A stretch of DNA of 5,431 nt from the NCBI GenBank assembly GCA_016935595.1, contig JAFGQQ010000227.1:1-5431 (forward strand). Direction: 5' to 3'. The position numbers and the translations under genes were made by a program. The stretch comes from Bacteroidales bacterium (GTDB lineage: Bacteria > Bacteroidota > Bacteroidia > Bacteroidales > UBA10428). Below the pieces are notes generated by a model. That model was not told the origin of the DNA. It saw only the letters and a program-made list of their open reading frames with translations, and searched no databases. How positions within the stretch are numbered: position 1 is the first letter of the stretch; each line of letters starts with the position of its first letter. This document shows, one piece after another, positions 1 through 5,431 of this stretch.

Positions 1-336
1 AAAATCGTCTTTATTAACCAATTGAAAATCTCTGATAAAAATAGTTGTTTTATAGAGATCCTTTTTATCTCCAAGAATAACCTCATTACGCTCTGGAATT
101 ATGTTAGTAATAAAAAAAGGTTTACCGGTATTCAAACTTAGCTTTCGCCTCTGCCCAATTGTGTAAAACGGAAAACCTTCATGTTCGCCAAGTATATCTC
201 CGTTTAAATTTACATAATTGCCTGGTTTAATTAATATTGATTTCTCGTTTATATAATTTTTTAAAAAAGGCCTATAATTTTGTTCTTTTAAAAAACAAAC
301 ACCTGTGCTTTCCTTTTTATTTGCTAATTGCGGATT
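1..336 (-). pseudogene. mnmA: In-frame continuation of mnmA beyond the amber codon (C-terminal half, runs off the left edge)
   Basis: Reading on from TAG 337-339 in the same frame gives 112 uninterrupted codons to the window edge, and they are plainly MnmA. The segment starts NPQLANKKESTGVCFL, whose Cys (codon 295-297) is the second catalytic or persulfide cysteine. It continues with GDILGEHEGFPFYTIGQRR (about 105-147 of the minus strand read backwards), the usual GEH-G...T-GQR signature, then a GKPFFI segment and NEVILGD from the C-terminal beta-barrel region. Compared from memory with E. coli MnmA ([23 protein letters not shown]), the spacing is gap-free and the TAG falls on a leucine position. 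That fits a single substitution such as TTG to TAG rather than a frameshift or deletion. The remaining ~70 C-terminal residues lie outside the window. It may be a recent pseudogene, a sequencing or assembly error, or a read-through codon. Confidence 0.85.
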
Positions 337-873
337 CTACTTTTTAACGATTTCTTTTACCTGCCCTTTGGCTAAATTTCCCAGAGGGAAAACTGCCCTT
401 TTTAGTATTTCCTGGTTTAATCCCCAGAGAAAGAATGATTGGTCTTTGTCTTTATCAACTCCTTCTGTAATGTAATATTTTAAATTGTTTTGAATACTTT
501 TTGCATAATGGCCTGTAGCTATTAACTCACAACCTAACCCGTTAGCTTTTTCGATTAAAAGCGGCCATTTTATTTTGTTGTTACATACAATACAAGGGAA
601 TGGTGTAATTCCCGATAAATAGCCACGAATAAAATAATCGAATACTACTGTATTGAATTCATTTCCTGCATGAACAGTATGATGCGGAATGTTCAGCAAT
701 CTGCATAATTCAGCAGCATCGTGGATATTTTCTTTAAACAAAGGAATATCCCCTACCTGTTCAGTATAAAAATCAATTGATACTGCGATAACTTCACACC
801 CTTGCTGCTTGAGTATAATTGCTGCCGCAGCGCTGTCAAGCCCACCGCTCATCCCTACCAAAACTTTCATCAT
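337..873 (-). CDS. mnmA: tRNA-specific 2-thiouridylase MnmA, N-terminal part, cut short by an in-frame TAG
   Basis: MnmA activates the wobble U34 of Lys, Glu and Gln tRNAs with ATP and installs sulfur to give the 2-thiouridine of (c)mnm5s2U34; it acts in the cytoplasm. Visible signatures are the PP-loop SGGLDS (residues 9-14), the PCIVCN segment whose Cys97 matches the first catalytic cysteine, the ATGHYA segment (119-124), and KDQSFFLWGL (143-152), typical of the tRNA-binding part. The reading frame stops at TAG 337-339 after 178 residues, whereas family members are usually about 360 residues. The second catalytic cysteine lies beyond the stop, so this product alone should be inactive. Two adjacent ATG codons (871-873 and 868-870) could start it; the second gives the usual MKVLVGMSGG beginning. 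There is no clear Shine-Dalgarno sequence. Bacteroidota often carry more than one mnmA paralogue, so this may be an extra copy. Family assignment is very secure; whether the gene is functional is open. Confidence 0.93.
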   Translation of the reverse strand: MMKVLVGMSGGLDSAAAAIILKQQGCEVIAVSIDFYTEQVGDIPLFKENIHDAAELCRLLNIPHHTVHAGNEFNTVVFDYFIRGYLSGITPFPCIVCNNKIKWPLLIEKANGLGCELIATGHYAKSIQNNLKYYITEGVDKDKDQSFFLWGLNQEILKRAVFPLGNLAKGQVKEIVKK

Positions 874-883
874 ACTATTTATT

Positions 884-915
884 GCAAAATTAGGTAAATT
901 AATATCCTGATGAAA
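884..915 (-). promoter_or_regulatory. Candidate Bacteroidota-type promoter for mnmA
   Basis: On the minus strand TAATTTTGC (892 down to 884) matches the Bacteroidota -7 consensus TAnnTTTG plus a following pyrimidine. TTTC (915-912) sits 19 bases upstream, in the place of the -33 TTTG box, with one mismatch. Transcription would begin only a few bases before the ATG codons at 873/870, giving a very short leader. The match is based on consensus only; in AT-rich DNA such matches can arise by chance. Confidence 0.4.
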
Positions 916-987
916 TGAACAATACTTATATTTTCATACCCTCAGCCAACGTGTAATTATTTTCATTTCTATTTGTCTAAAATGAAA
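910..987. repeat. Four ATGAAA/TTTCAT boxes in two inverted pairs between divergent genes
   Basis: The 174-base divergent spacer contains ATGAAA at 910-915, TTTCAT at 932-937, TTTCAT at 961-966 and ATGAAA at 982-987. They form two oppositely oriented pairs whose partners start 22 and 21 bases apart, close to two helical turns. The second pair extends to a perfect 8-bp inverted repeat (TTTCATTT 961-968, AAATGAAA 980-987) that encloses the TTTG proposed as the sigma gene's -33 box. It could be an operator or an ECF autoregulatory site; it could also be a chance result of AT-rich composition. Confidence 0.3.
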
Positions 988-1002
988 TAAAAACTATGCT
1001 TA
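972..1002 (+). promoter_or_regulatory. Weak candidate promoter for the sigma/anti-sigma pair
   Basis: TTTG at 972-975 is followed after 19 bases by TATGCTTA (995-1002), which matches the -7 consensus TAnnTTTG at four of six fixed bases. The leader would be about 40 bases. The spacing is right but the -7 match is poor, and an ECF-dependent promoter with another consensus could equally drive this gene. Confidence 0.22.
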
Positions 1003-1047
1003 AAAACGTAAATTGAAAAAAAATAACTAAAATTAGGGAATAATATA

Positions 1048-1659
1048 ATGTCATACGTTTCATTAATAATGGAATTACCCGACAGAAAATACATTGAACA
1101 ATTATCGCAAGGCAACCAGAAAGCTTTCGATGACCTTTTCATGAATTATTACAAAGGTTTATGTTTATTTGCCAGAAGATATCTTTATAATTTGGAAATA
1201 GCTGAAGAAACCGTTCAGGATGTTTTTGTAAAATTCTGGGAAAAAAGAAACCAATTGGGCAATATCACATCCATTAAAACATATTTGTTCACATCGGTGC
1301 GTAATGCATGTATTGACATTATAAGAAAAGATAATGTAAGAAAAAAATATGCAAACGAAGTGCTTAAAAACTCATCGGATATATATGAGCCAGAGTTTAT
1401 CCCCGACCATTCATTGTCAGAAAAAATAAAAGAGGCCGTTCAACAATTACCCAAACAACGAAAAAAAATATTTATCATGAATAAAACATATGGCCTCAGG
1501 TATAAAGAAATAGCTGAAAAATTGGACCTGTCGCCTAAAACAGTCGAAAACCAAATGGGAATAGCCATAAAACAACTTCGCGGGCTGTTGAAAGATTGTA
1601 TGCCTGTTTTACTTTTTTTTATAAATTTTTTTAATCCTTTAGGGGGTATTTTAAATTAA
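1048..1659 (+). CDS. ECF-type RNA polymerase sigma factor (Bacteroidota FecI-like expansion family)
   Basis: This is a cytoplasmic sigma factor that redirects RNA polymerase to a small set of promoters when released by its anti-sigma partner. At 203 residues it has the normal ECF length and lacks regions 1 and 3. Region 2 spans about residues 27-93, including the acidic helix AEETVQDVFVKFWEKR (52-67) that contacts core polymerase and the -10 element, and TSVRNACIDIIRK (82-94). Region 4 spans about 127-180 with QQLPKQRKKIF and the helix-turn-helix YKEIAEKLDLSPKTVENQM (152-170). A hydrophobic tail (MPVLLFFINFF, 185-195) follows, as is common in the Bacteroidetes expansion family. AGGGA at 1035-1039, 8 bases before ATG 1048, is a partial ribosome binding site supporting this start; Met8 (1069) is the alternative. 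It lies 33 bases upstream of the FecR-type gene, the usual sigma/anti-sigma pairing, so the two are probably cotranscribed. The tail is encoded by T8 and T7 runs (1613-1620, 1626-1632), prone to indel errors. Confidence 0.95.
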   Translation: MSYVSLIMELPDRKYIEQLSQGNQKAFDDLFMNYYKGLCLFARRYLYNLEIAEETVQDVFVKFWEKRNQLGNITSIKTYLFTSVRNACIDIIRKDNVRKKYANEVLKNSSDIYEPEFIPDHSLSEKIKEAVQQLPKQRKKIFIMNKTYGLRYKEIAEKLDLSPKTVENQMGIAIKQLRGLLKDCMPVLLFFINFFNPLGGILN

Positions 1660-1692
1660 AACGTTCTTTAAATAAGAAAACAAACCAAAAAG

Positions 1693-2703
1693 ATGAAGAA
1701 AGACAATAACATAAATTGGGATTTAATTGCAAAACAATTATCGGGAGAGGCTTCGGAAGAAGAGAATAAAATAGTTAATAATTGGATAACTGAATCCGAA
1801 GAAAATGAAAAATCCTATGCTGAAATTAAGAACTCATGGAATATAATTGGGCTGGCAGATATTGAAAACGAGATTGATGTTTCAGGTGCCCTGAATAAAG
1901 TAAAAAGTAAAATTGCCATACAACCGCGAATTATTCATTTAACGCGTTATATACGAATTGCTGCAGCTGTATTGATTGCAGTGTTTTTAGGAACCGGGAT
2001 ATATTATTATTCGGTTAATTACAATCAATATGCTGAGATTAATACCAAAACCGAGCAAAATATGGTTAAAACTCTTGATGATGGTACCATTGTTTATTTA
2101 AATGCAAATTCAAAATTAAAATACCCTAAAAAATTCGAAAAAAATAACCGCGAAATTGAATTAACCGGAGAAGCTTTTTTTGAAGTTGAACCCGATAAAA
2201 ACAGGCCGTTTATTATTAATACCGGCAACAGTAAAATTACAGTACTAGGAACATCGTTCAATGTTAATGCTTATTCATCGGCCGAAAACACAGTTGTGAC
2301 CGTAAATACAGGAAAGGTGCAGTTTTCAAAAACAAATATACTCGGAAAAACAACCGAGAATATAATTCTTGAGAAAGGCCAGAAAGGAATTTTAAACAAA
2401 TCATTAAACCAGATAAAAGCCGATAAAATTGCAAACGAAAATCATTTAGCCTGGCGTACAAAAATAATGACATTCAACGAAACACCTATGTGCGAAGTTA
2501 AGCAAACACTCGAAAGCGTTTACCAGATACCTGTAATAATCGAGGATGAAGAAATTAAAAATTTAAAATTCACTACTTCAACAGGCTTTAACGGAGATGA
2601 TATTAAAACTGTAATTCATGTAATTGAAAGGACTTTAAATATTTATTCAGAGTTTAATGACGGAAAAATAATATTTACGCTTGACGAGAAATCATCTTTA
2701 TAA
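1693..2703 (+). CDS. FecR-family anti-sigma factor / transmembrane sensor
   Basis: This inner-membrane protein is expected to hold the upstream sigma factor with its cytoplasmic N-terminus and receive a periplasmic signal through its C-terminus. The N-terminal region (1-80) contains WDLIAKQLSGEASEEE (9-24) and W31, typical of the FecR N-terminal helical domain. A single membrane segment spans about 86-108 (IRIAAAVLIAVFLGTGIYYY). The periplasmic FecR domain (about 115-215) shows LDDGTIVYLNANSKLKYP (128-145), GEAFFEVEPD (159-168) and VLGTSFNVNAY (184-194). The C-terminal domain (about 255-332), starting AWRTKIMTFNETP, is the DUF4974 type, an STN-like fold common in Bacteroidota FecR proteins. 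At 336 residues it is full length. The ATG is preceded by an A-rich leader without a Shine-Dalgarno sequence, as usual in this phylum. Release of the sigma factor in such systems may involve regulated proteolysis, which cannot be read from this sequence. The partner that signals to it is probably the STN protein encoded at 2947-4497. Confidence 0.95.
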   Translation: MKKDNNINWDLIAKQLSGEASEEENKIVNNWITESEENEKSYAEIKNSWNIIGLADIENEIDVSGALNKVKSKIAIQPRIIHLTRYIRIAAAVLIAVFLGTGIYYYSVNYNQYAEINTKTEQNMVKTLDDGTIVYLNANSKLKYPKKFEKNNREIELTGEAFFEVEPDKNRPFIINTGNSKITVLGTSFNVNAYSSAENTVVTVNTGKVQFSKTNILGKTTENIILEKGQKGILNKSLNQIKADKIANENHLAWRTKIMTFNETPMCEVKQTLESVYQIPVIIEDEEIKNLKFTTSTGFNGDDIKTVIHVIERTLNIYSEFNDGKIIFTLDEKSSL

Positions 2704-2705
2704 CC

Positions 2706-2735
2706 TGCATTATTTATAAATATATGAATAATGCA
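2706..2735 (+). terminator. Stem-loop just after the fecR stop (possible terminator or 3'-end stabiliser)
   Basis: TGCATTATT (2706-2714) and AATAATGCA (2727-2735) form a perfect 9-bp inverted repeat that can extend through a G-U pair and three more A-T pairs to a 4-base loop. It begins 2 bases after the TAA. No T-run follows, so it is not a classic intrinsic terminator. It may still mark the end of the sigma/anti-sigma transcript. Confidence 0.4.
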
Positions 2736-2737
2736 TT

Positions 2738-2874
2738 GAAGGCCGTCCCGATTCTTTAAATCAGGACGAGGGTTAACCTTCGAAAAAGTTTAATAACTTT
2801 TCGACTTTTAGCCTTAATAAGCTAAAAGTGAAAAATTCAGGAACGGCGAAGCCCTCACCGAAGGTAATTTTTCA
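2738..2874. repeat. Dense block of hairpins and inverted repeats in the fecR-STN gene spacer
   Basis: This non-coding stretch is more GC-rich than its surroundings and almost all of it can pair. Local stems are GTCCCGATT/AATCAGGAC (2745-2753, 2759-2767, one mismatch), the near-palindrome CGAGGGTTAACCTTCG (2767-2782), CGAAAAAGTT/AACTTTTCG (2781-2790, 2795-2803, one bulged A), ACTTTTAGC/GCTAAAAGT (2804-2812, 2821-2829) and TGAAAAATT/AATTTTTCA (2829-2837, 2866-2874). Long-range complements are GCCGT/ACGGC (2742-2746, 2843-2847), GAGGG/CCCTC (2768-2772, 2852-2856) and ACCTTCG/CGAAGGT (2776-2782, 2859-2865). TCAGGA occurs three times (2761, 2837, 2872). It may be a dispersed palindromic repeat (REP or MITE-like) or a structured leader/attenuator RNA. 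No gene is seen here. Confidence 0.5.
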
Positions 2875-2899
2875 GGATAAAAAACAATAAAAAAATTAC

Positions 2900-2914
2900 C
2901 CGGTTTAATACCGG
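2900..2914. promoter_or_regulatory. Small GC-rich inverted repeat upstream of the STN gene promoter
   Basis: CCGGT (2900-2904) and ACCGG (2910-2914) flank TTAAT, forming a 15-base imperfect palindrome in otherwise AT-rich DNA. It ends 6 bases before the -7 element at 2921, in the place where a -33 box would be expected and is missing. This position suits an operator or an alternative sigma recognition site; the evidence is positional only. Confidence 0.25.
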
Positions 2915-2920
2915 AATATT

Positions 2921-2928
2921 TACATTTG
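2921..2928 (+). promoter_or_regulatory. Bacteroidota -7 promoter element (TACATTTG) for the STN gene
   Basis: TACATTTG matches TAnnTTTG at all six fixed positions and lies 18 bases before ATG 2947, predicting a leader of roughly 10-14 bases. No TTTG is found 19-21 bases upstream, so only the -7 half is supported. It implies that the two downstream genes are transcribed separately from the sigma/anti-sigma pair. It also argues against the TTG at 2926 as a start, because that codon lies inside the element. Confidence 0.4.
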
Positions 2929-2946
2929 ATTGAAAAAATACATCGA

Positions 2947-4497
2947 ATGAAAAAAAAACCTGTTCAGATTGCTTTTTTTTCAATTCTCTTGTTTTCAGGG
3001 GCACAGTTATTTAATTGTTTCAGTCAGACTGTATATCTTAAAGAAAACATTACCTGTAATTTTGTTGAAGAAGACCTGGCAAAAGTATTAGAAGCCCTTG
3101 GCAAAGGTATAGATGTTAACTTTAGTTACAATCCGGATATTATTCCGCAAAATAAAATCACATATCAAAGCCAGTCAATCCCTCTTGAAAAAATTCTGGC
3201 TGACATTTTTGGGGAAGGTTATATATTTGAAGAATTTGAAAACCATGTTATTATATTAAAAAATGATTCAACTGGTAAACATAAATATATTAAGACTGAA
3301 ACAAAAGAAATACTAAAAAAAATAAACGGGCAGGTAATAGAGTGGACTACTAAAAACCCTATCCCTTATGCCCATGTTTATTTAACAAACAGCAATGCAC
3401 GGACAATCTCAAATGGAAATGGGGAATTTATTTTAAATATAGTGAACCCAAAAGATGATGATACACTTATGGTTTCGTATATAGGATACCGGAATTTTAG
3501 TATTTTATTAAAGTATCTTGATTCAATTAATACACTTATCGAATTAAAACCCGAAACATATCTTATAAAACAGGTTATTATAAAACCGGTAAATGCAGTT
3601 GAGATAATTCAAATGTCTATTAAAAATATTAACCATAATTATGATAATAAACCGAGCAACTTATTAGCCTTTTTCAGGGAAACCAACCGGTTAAACAATC
3701 AATACATCAGTATTTCGGAAGCTGTAGTAGGAATTTATAAATCGAATTATGCAATAGATTATAACAGCGACCAGATTAAAATAATTAAAGGACGTAAAAA
3801 CCAGAATTTTGAACCTTTGGATGAATACGATTTTAAAGTAGTCGGGGGACTTTACAACAATTTAAAACTGGATATTGTTAAAGACAAGGCCTCTTTTATT
3901 GATCCGGAGTCAATGTCAAAATATCAATATGAATATGAAAAAATGGTAACTTATAAAGGAAGAAATACCTATGTAATTTCATTCGACCAAAAAGATGGCA
4001 TTGATGAACTGTTATATAAAGGATTGTTATATATTGACGAATTGAGTTATGCCATTGTCAGCGCTGAATTCCAGATTAGCCCGAAAGCAATAAAAAATGC
4101 AGCAAGTGTGTTTATAGTAAAAAAACCATCATCTGCTTCTATAAAGCCTGTTTTTTCGCATTACCGTACCGACTATTATTATCAAAACGGAAAATGGCAC
4201 CTAAATAACGTTAAAAGCGAAATGCAACTTGATATACTTAACAAAAAGACAGATACATATTCAACATTTTCTACCCTTTCTGAGTTCATTATTACTGACA
4301 GGATAACAAAAGATGTAAAAAAATTCAAGTTTAAAGAATCGTCCAAACCTTCTGATGTTTTTGTAGAACAAATCGGAAATTACGATGAAGGTTTTTGGGG
4401 GAAATATAACATAATTAAGCCAGACAAGTCATTGATAGACGCCTACGAAGAACTAAAAACCACCACTTTACATATAGTTAATAATATTACAAATTAA
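2947..4497 (+). CDS. Exported STN + carboxypeptidase-D-regulatory-like domain protein without TonB receptor barrel
   Basis: The 516-residue product starts with a signal peptide (MKKK, then a hydrophobic core to about residue 22, probable cleavage near FSQ 25-27). ATG 2947 is preferred over TTG 2926 because it puts the lysines directly before the core. Next comes an STN domain (about 34-105: NFVEEDLAKVLEALGKG, INFSYN-like VNFSYNPDII, ending HVIILK), the fold used by TonB receptors and secretins for signalling. A carboxypeptidase-regulatory-like beta domain follows (about 125-205: INGQVIEWTTKNPIPYAHVY, SNGNGEFIL, VSYIGYRN). The rest (about 210-500) begins NAVEIIQMSIKNINHNY and RETNRL and resembles the soluble C-terminal region of Bacteroidota carboxypeptidase-like regulatory proteins; its function is unknown to me. 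There is no TonB plug and no barrel, and no catalytic motif. It probably acts in the periplasm or at the outer membrane. The position after ecf-fecR suggests it signals to that FecR (inference). It lies 11 bases before the MG2 gene, so they likely form an operon. Confidence 0.88.
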   Translation: MKKKPVQIAFFSILLFSGAQLFNCFSQTVYLKENITCNFVEEDLAKVLEALGKGIDVNFSYNPDIIPQNKITYQSQSIPLEKILADIFGEGYIFEEFENHVIILKNDSTGKHKYIKTETKEILKKINGQVIEWTTKNPIPYAHVYLTNSNARTISNGNGEFILNIVNPKDDDTLMVSYIGYRNFSILLKYLDSINTLIELKPETYLIKQVIIKPVNAVEIIQMSIKNINHNYDNKPSNLLAFFRETNRLNNQYISISEAVVGIYKSNYAIDYNSDQIKIIKGRKNQNFEPLDEYDFKVVGGLYNNLKLDIVKDKASFIDPESMSKYQYEYEKMVTYKGRNTYVISFDQKDGIDELLYKGLLYIDELSYAIVSAEFQISPKAIKNAASVFIVKKPSSASIKPVFSHYRTDYYYQNGKWHLNNVKSEMQLDILNKKTDTYSTFSTLSEFIITDRITKDVKKFKFKESSKPSDVFVEQIGNYDEGFWGKYNIIKPDKSLIDAYEELKTTTLHIVNNITN

Positions 4498-4508
4498 AAT
4501 AAACAATT

Positions 4509-5431
4509 ATGATAAAACATGTTTTAAGTATCTTATCCATTCTATTCTTTAATTTTTATTATCTGTTTTCAGCCGACACTAAATTTATTTTTGAAATAGC
4601 AGAAAAATTACAAATATTTCAAACCAATTTTTCTGAAGAAAATGTATTCATACATATTGACAAAAATAAATACGCACCCGGAGAAACCTTATGGTTTAAA
4701 GCTTATATTAATGATCCCGCATATAATACGGCTTCATCAAAAAGTGAAAAATTATTTATAAAAATTATCGATAATAAAGGAAAAATATATTCTTCTGATA
4801 TTTTTAGAATTGAACAAGGCAAGTCATATGGCGATATTGCTGTCCCCGGAGTTTCTGAAGAAGGAACCTTATATTTAATCGCATATACAAGCTGGATGAA
4901 GAATGGCAACCAATCTGCAAGCATTACACCGATTACAATAAGCACGTTAATTCCCGAAATACTTATTGATATTGATTTTTCTTCATCAAATGAACCATAT
5001 TTTAATGATTCAAAAGTTAAAATTACCCTGTCGGATAAAACGCAAAAGCCTTTGTCAAATTTGAAATTCAGCTATTCATTAACTGCCGATGGCGAAAGTT
5101 ATTTGAACAAAGATATTTCTACTGACGAAAATGGCACAGCAAACATTTCTATTCCTATACCGGAAAAAGCTTATGATAAGCAAGTAAAACTCAATATTGA
5201 GACAAAAAACAAAAAAAACAGGGAGCAATTTTCATATATCATTCCCAAACCAGGAATTCCATTATTAGTAAACTTTTATCCTGAAAACGGCAAATTAATA
5301 TCCGGTTTAAAAAATAAAGTAGTAATATCTGTTACAGACAAATATAATCACCTATTCGATTTTGAGGGAATTATTTTAAACAGCAAAAATGAACAAATTG
5401 CACAAATTAATTCCACAATTCAAGGAAAAGC
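4509..5431 (+). CDS. Exported MG2 (alpha-2-macroglobulin-like) domain protein, incomplete at the right edge
   Basis: An open frame runs from ATG 4509 to the window end (307 codons, no stop). Residues 1-21 are a signal peptide (MIKHVLSILSILFFNFYYLFSA). Residues about 44-70 carry the hallmark of Bacteroidota MG2 proteins, ENVFIHIDKNKYAPGETLWF followed by KAYI, and the macroglobulin-type beta domain continues to about 145 (GDIAVPGVSEEGTLYLIAYT). A second beta-sandwich spans about 150-245 (FNDSKVKITLSDKTQKPL, TDENGTANISIPIP). A third starts with NFYPENGKLISGLKNKVVIS (255-274), matching the FPEGG-L--GL motif of these proteins. Family members are commonly 800-1000 residues and some carry a C-terminal TonB plug-like or carboxypeptidase-regulatory domain; that part would be outside the window. 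There is no Shine-Dalgarno sequence and the leader is A-rich. It probably sits at the cell envelope; ligand and role are unknown. Likely cotranscribed with the STN gene. Confidence 0.9.
   Translation, partial: MIKHVLSILSILFFNFYYLFSADTKFIFEIAEKLQIFQTNFSEENVFIHIDKNKYAPGETLWFKAYINDPAYNTASSKSEKLFIKIIDNKGKIYSSDIFRIEQGKSYGDIAVPGVSEEGTLYLIAYTSWMKNGNQSASITPITISTLIPEILIDIDFSSSNEPYFNDSKVKITLSDKTQKPLSNLKFSYSLTADGESYLNKDISTDENGTANISIPIPEKAYDKQVKLNIETKNKKNREQFSYIIPKPGIPLLVNFYPENGKLISGLKNKVVISVTDKYNHLFDFEGIILNSKNEQIAQINSTIQGK

Noticed and set aside
337..345. Frameshift as the cause of the mnmA interruption
   Set aside because: The downstream MnmA residues continue in the same frame with unchanged spacing, so a single stop codon substitution explains it and no indel is needed.
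1613..1632. T8 and T7 runs read as an intrinsic terminator
   Set aside because: They lie inside the sigma factor coding frame, encode its hydrophobic tail, and no GC-rich stem precedes them.
2264..2473. 69-codon minus-strand open frame
   Set aside because: It lies wholly inside the convincingly coding FecR frame on the other strand and shows no recognisable domain; it is an antisense shadow.
2926..2928. TTG start codon giving 7 extra residues on the STN protein
   Set aside because: It overlaps the -7 promoter match and would place a charged stretch before the signal peptide; ATG 2947 gives a standard lysine-rich signal peptide start.
2964..3027. Lipoprotein signal peptide in the STN protein (Cys24 after the hydrophobic core)
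   Set aside because: The residues before the cysteine (LFN) do not fit the lipobox, which needs a small residue at -1; ordinary signal peptidase I cleavage is more likely.
4703..4945. 80-codon minus-strand open frame with hydrophobic residues
   Set aside because: It is antisense to the MG2 domain gene, whose plus-strand frame carries the conserved VFIHIDKNKYAPGE motif; its hydrophobicity comes from reverse-complemented AT-rich codons.

Overview
The window looks like a chromosomal fragment from a Bacteroidota species, probably a Bacteroidales or Marinilabiliales-type organism (inferred). The evidence is the AT-rich sequence, A-rich translation starts with almost no Shine-Dalgarno signals, matches to the TAnnTTTG promoter element of this phylum, and a gene set typical of it: an expansion-type ECF sigma factor, a FecR anti-sigma factor, an STN/carboxypeptidase-regulatory-like protein and an MG2 protein. 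No rRNA, tRNA, CRISPR array, transposase or phage gene was seen.

Layout. On the minus strand, 1-873 encodes a tRNA 2-thiouridylase (MnmA family) that runs off the left edge. Its frame is broken by one in-frame TAG at 337-339, although the codons on the other side still read as a normal MnmA C-terminal half, including the second catalytic cysteine. A 174-base divergent intergenic region (874-1047) carries candidate promoters for both directions and four ATGAAA/TTTCAT boxes. On the plus strand follow an ECF sigma factor (1048-1659) and its FecR-type anti-sigma factor (1693-2703), 33 bases apart. A 243-base non-coding stretch (2704-2946) then holds a hairpin after the fecR stop, a dense block of nested inverted repeats, and a good -7 promoter element. 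Two exported-protein genes follow, 11 bases apart: an STN + carboxypeptidase-D-regulatory-like protein (2947-4497), and an MG2/alpha-2-macroglobulin-like protein (4509 to the right edge, incomplete).

How the genes may work together (inference). In classical FecI/FecR/FecA and Bacteroides SusC-linked systems, the signalling STN domain is the N-terminus of a TonB-dependent outer-membrane receptor. It contacts the periplasmic part of FecR, which releases the sigma factor. Here the gene in the receptor position has a signal peptide and an STN domain but no room for a TonB plug or barrel, and it is followed by an MG2 protein. This suggests a cell-surface or periplasmic sensing module that uses FecI/FecR logic without a conventional transporter. 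That cassette, and the amber-interrupted mnmA, are the two observations most worth following up.
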